Part shown: positions 7,072 through 7,408 of the stretch, piece after piece
Layout of the letters: each line of letters begins with the position of its first letter
How positions within the stretch are numbered: the stretch's first letter is position 1
Assembly (NCBI GenBank): GCA_002402125.1
Contig: NVVG01000025.1
Span: forward strand, 1-7,408
Length of the DNA stretch: 7,408 bases
Reading direction: 5' to 3'
Source of the DNA: Moraxellaceae bacterium
Lineage (GTDB): Bacteria > Pseudomonadota > Gammaproteobacteria > Pseudomonadales > Ketobacteraceae
Made by a program: the position numbers and the translations under genes
Notes under the pieces: model-generated
What the model saw: the letters and a program-made list of their open reading frames with translations, nothing else
What the model was told of the DNA's origin: nothing
The model's database searches: none

Positions 7072-7408
7072 CTAAATCTCAAATTCCTCCATATCGTCAT
7101 CGGATTCTTCTCCATCTTCCGTATCAGCGTTCGCCCAGAGCACCGTTTCTATATAGTTAGCCATTGCTGCAATAGTTGTTGTTTCGAATAGAACCTTTAG
7201 CGGAAACTCCACCTCATACTTTTCTTTCACCCGAGAAACAATTTGCACGGCTAACAACGAGTGACCGCCAATCTCAAAGAAGTTATCATTAATGCCAATT
7301 TTATCTTTTTCCAGTACCGATTCCCAAATATCAGCTATGGCTTGCTCGACTTCCGTTGATGGCGCCACATACTCGGTGACTTCTACAATCGATGACTCAG
7401 GTTTTAAG
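7072..7408 (-). CDS. C-terminal end of an NRPS (or NRPS/PKS hybrid) protein: carrier domain plus acidic tail; partial
   Basis: The last 111 residues of a larger protein whose frame runs without a stop through the right edge. Residues below count from the first complete visible codon. A typical linker, EYVAPSTEVEQAIADIW (12-28), leads into a phosphopantetheine carrier domain, with DNFFEIGGHSLLA (41-53) carrying the attachment serine at S50, and helix sequence continuing to about residue 92. Such domains hold the growing acyl or peptidyl chain as a thioester. The GGHSL form is typical of NRPS carriers that feed a condensation or thioesterase domain rather than an epimerase (which usually follow GGDSI). 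The last 18 residues (94-111) contain 11 Asp/Glu and no Lys/Arg, ending MEEFEI, and no thioesterase follows. A GTG at 7366-7368 lies inside the linker and is very probably an internal valine. A PKS module remains possible as the upstream part. Confidence 0.88.
   Translation of the reverse strand, partial: LKPESSIVEVTEYVAPSTEVEQAIADIWESVLEKDKIGINDNFFEIGGHSLLAVQIVSRVKEKYEVEFPLKVLFETTTIAAMANYIETVLWANADTEDGEESDDDMEEFEI

Noticed and set aside
7072..7368. A free-standing 98-residue acyl carrier protein starting at GTG 7366-7368
   Set aside because: The frame continues upstream without a stop to the window edge, and the bases before the GTG encode the usual inter-domain linker (EYVAPSTEVEQ with the GTG as its valine). 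No Shine-Dalgarno precedes it.

Overview
The window looks like a chromosomal segment of a gammaproteobacterium, in the Pseudomonas/Cellvibrio/marine-gammaproteobacteria neighbourhood. The main reasons are the gene set and order (ilvA and rpiA divergent; a D-2-hydroxyglutarate dehydrogenase-type flavoprotein and serA divergent), which recall the pseudomonads, and proteins that match that lineage in length and motifs. The genus cannot be read from this sequence. No tRNA, rRNA, CRISPR array, intact insertion sequence or phage gene was seen.

Layout, left to right. (1) ilvA, threonine ammonia-lyase, reads leftward (75-1598). (2) A 145-base divergent spacer carries a good sigma70-type promoter for rpiA. 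(3) rpiA, ribose-5-phosphate isomerase A, reads rightward (1744-2403). (4) A short convergent spacer holds a long hairpin. (5) A leftward two-gene operon follows: a D-2-hydroxyglutarate dehydrogenase-like FAD enzyme (3178-4578), then a fumarylacetoacetate-hydrolase-family enzyme (2474-3181), joined by a GTGA stop/start overlap. (6) A 152-base divergent spacer leads to serA, 3-phosphoglycerate dehydrogenase, reading rightward (4731-5960) and closed by a textbook terminator. (7) Beyond it the sequence changes character: a leftward, A+T-richer gene for a small outer-membrane beta-barrel protein (6138-6773), a 298-base A+T-rich spacer, and the last 111 residues of a leftward megasynthase-type protein (from 7072 past the right edge) that ends in a phosphopantetheine carrier domain and a strongly acidic tail.

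How the genes fit together. The left two thirds is central metabolism: isoleucine entry (IlvA), pentose phosphate (RpiA) and serine entry (SerA). SerA and the D-2-hydroxyglutarate dehydrogenase form a known functional pair in Pseudomonas: SerA can discharge its reducing equivalents by making D-2-hydroxyglutarate from 2-oxoglutarate, and the flavoenzyme recycles it. The FAH-family enzyme probably acts on a small 2-oxo acid in the same setting.

The right end is the edge of what is probably a nonribosomal peptide (or hybrid) biosynthetic gene cluster lying mainly outside the window. Its visible protein has no terminal thioesterase and ends in a tail that looks like a docking motif, so the assembly line should continue on another polypeptide. 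No wholly new system is visible within these 7.4 kb; the most promising lead is the cluster to the right.
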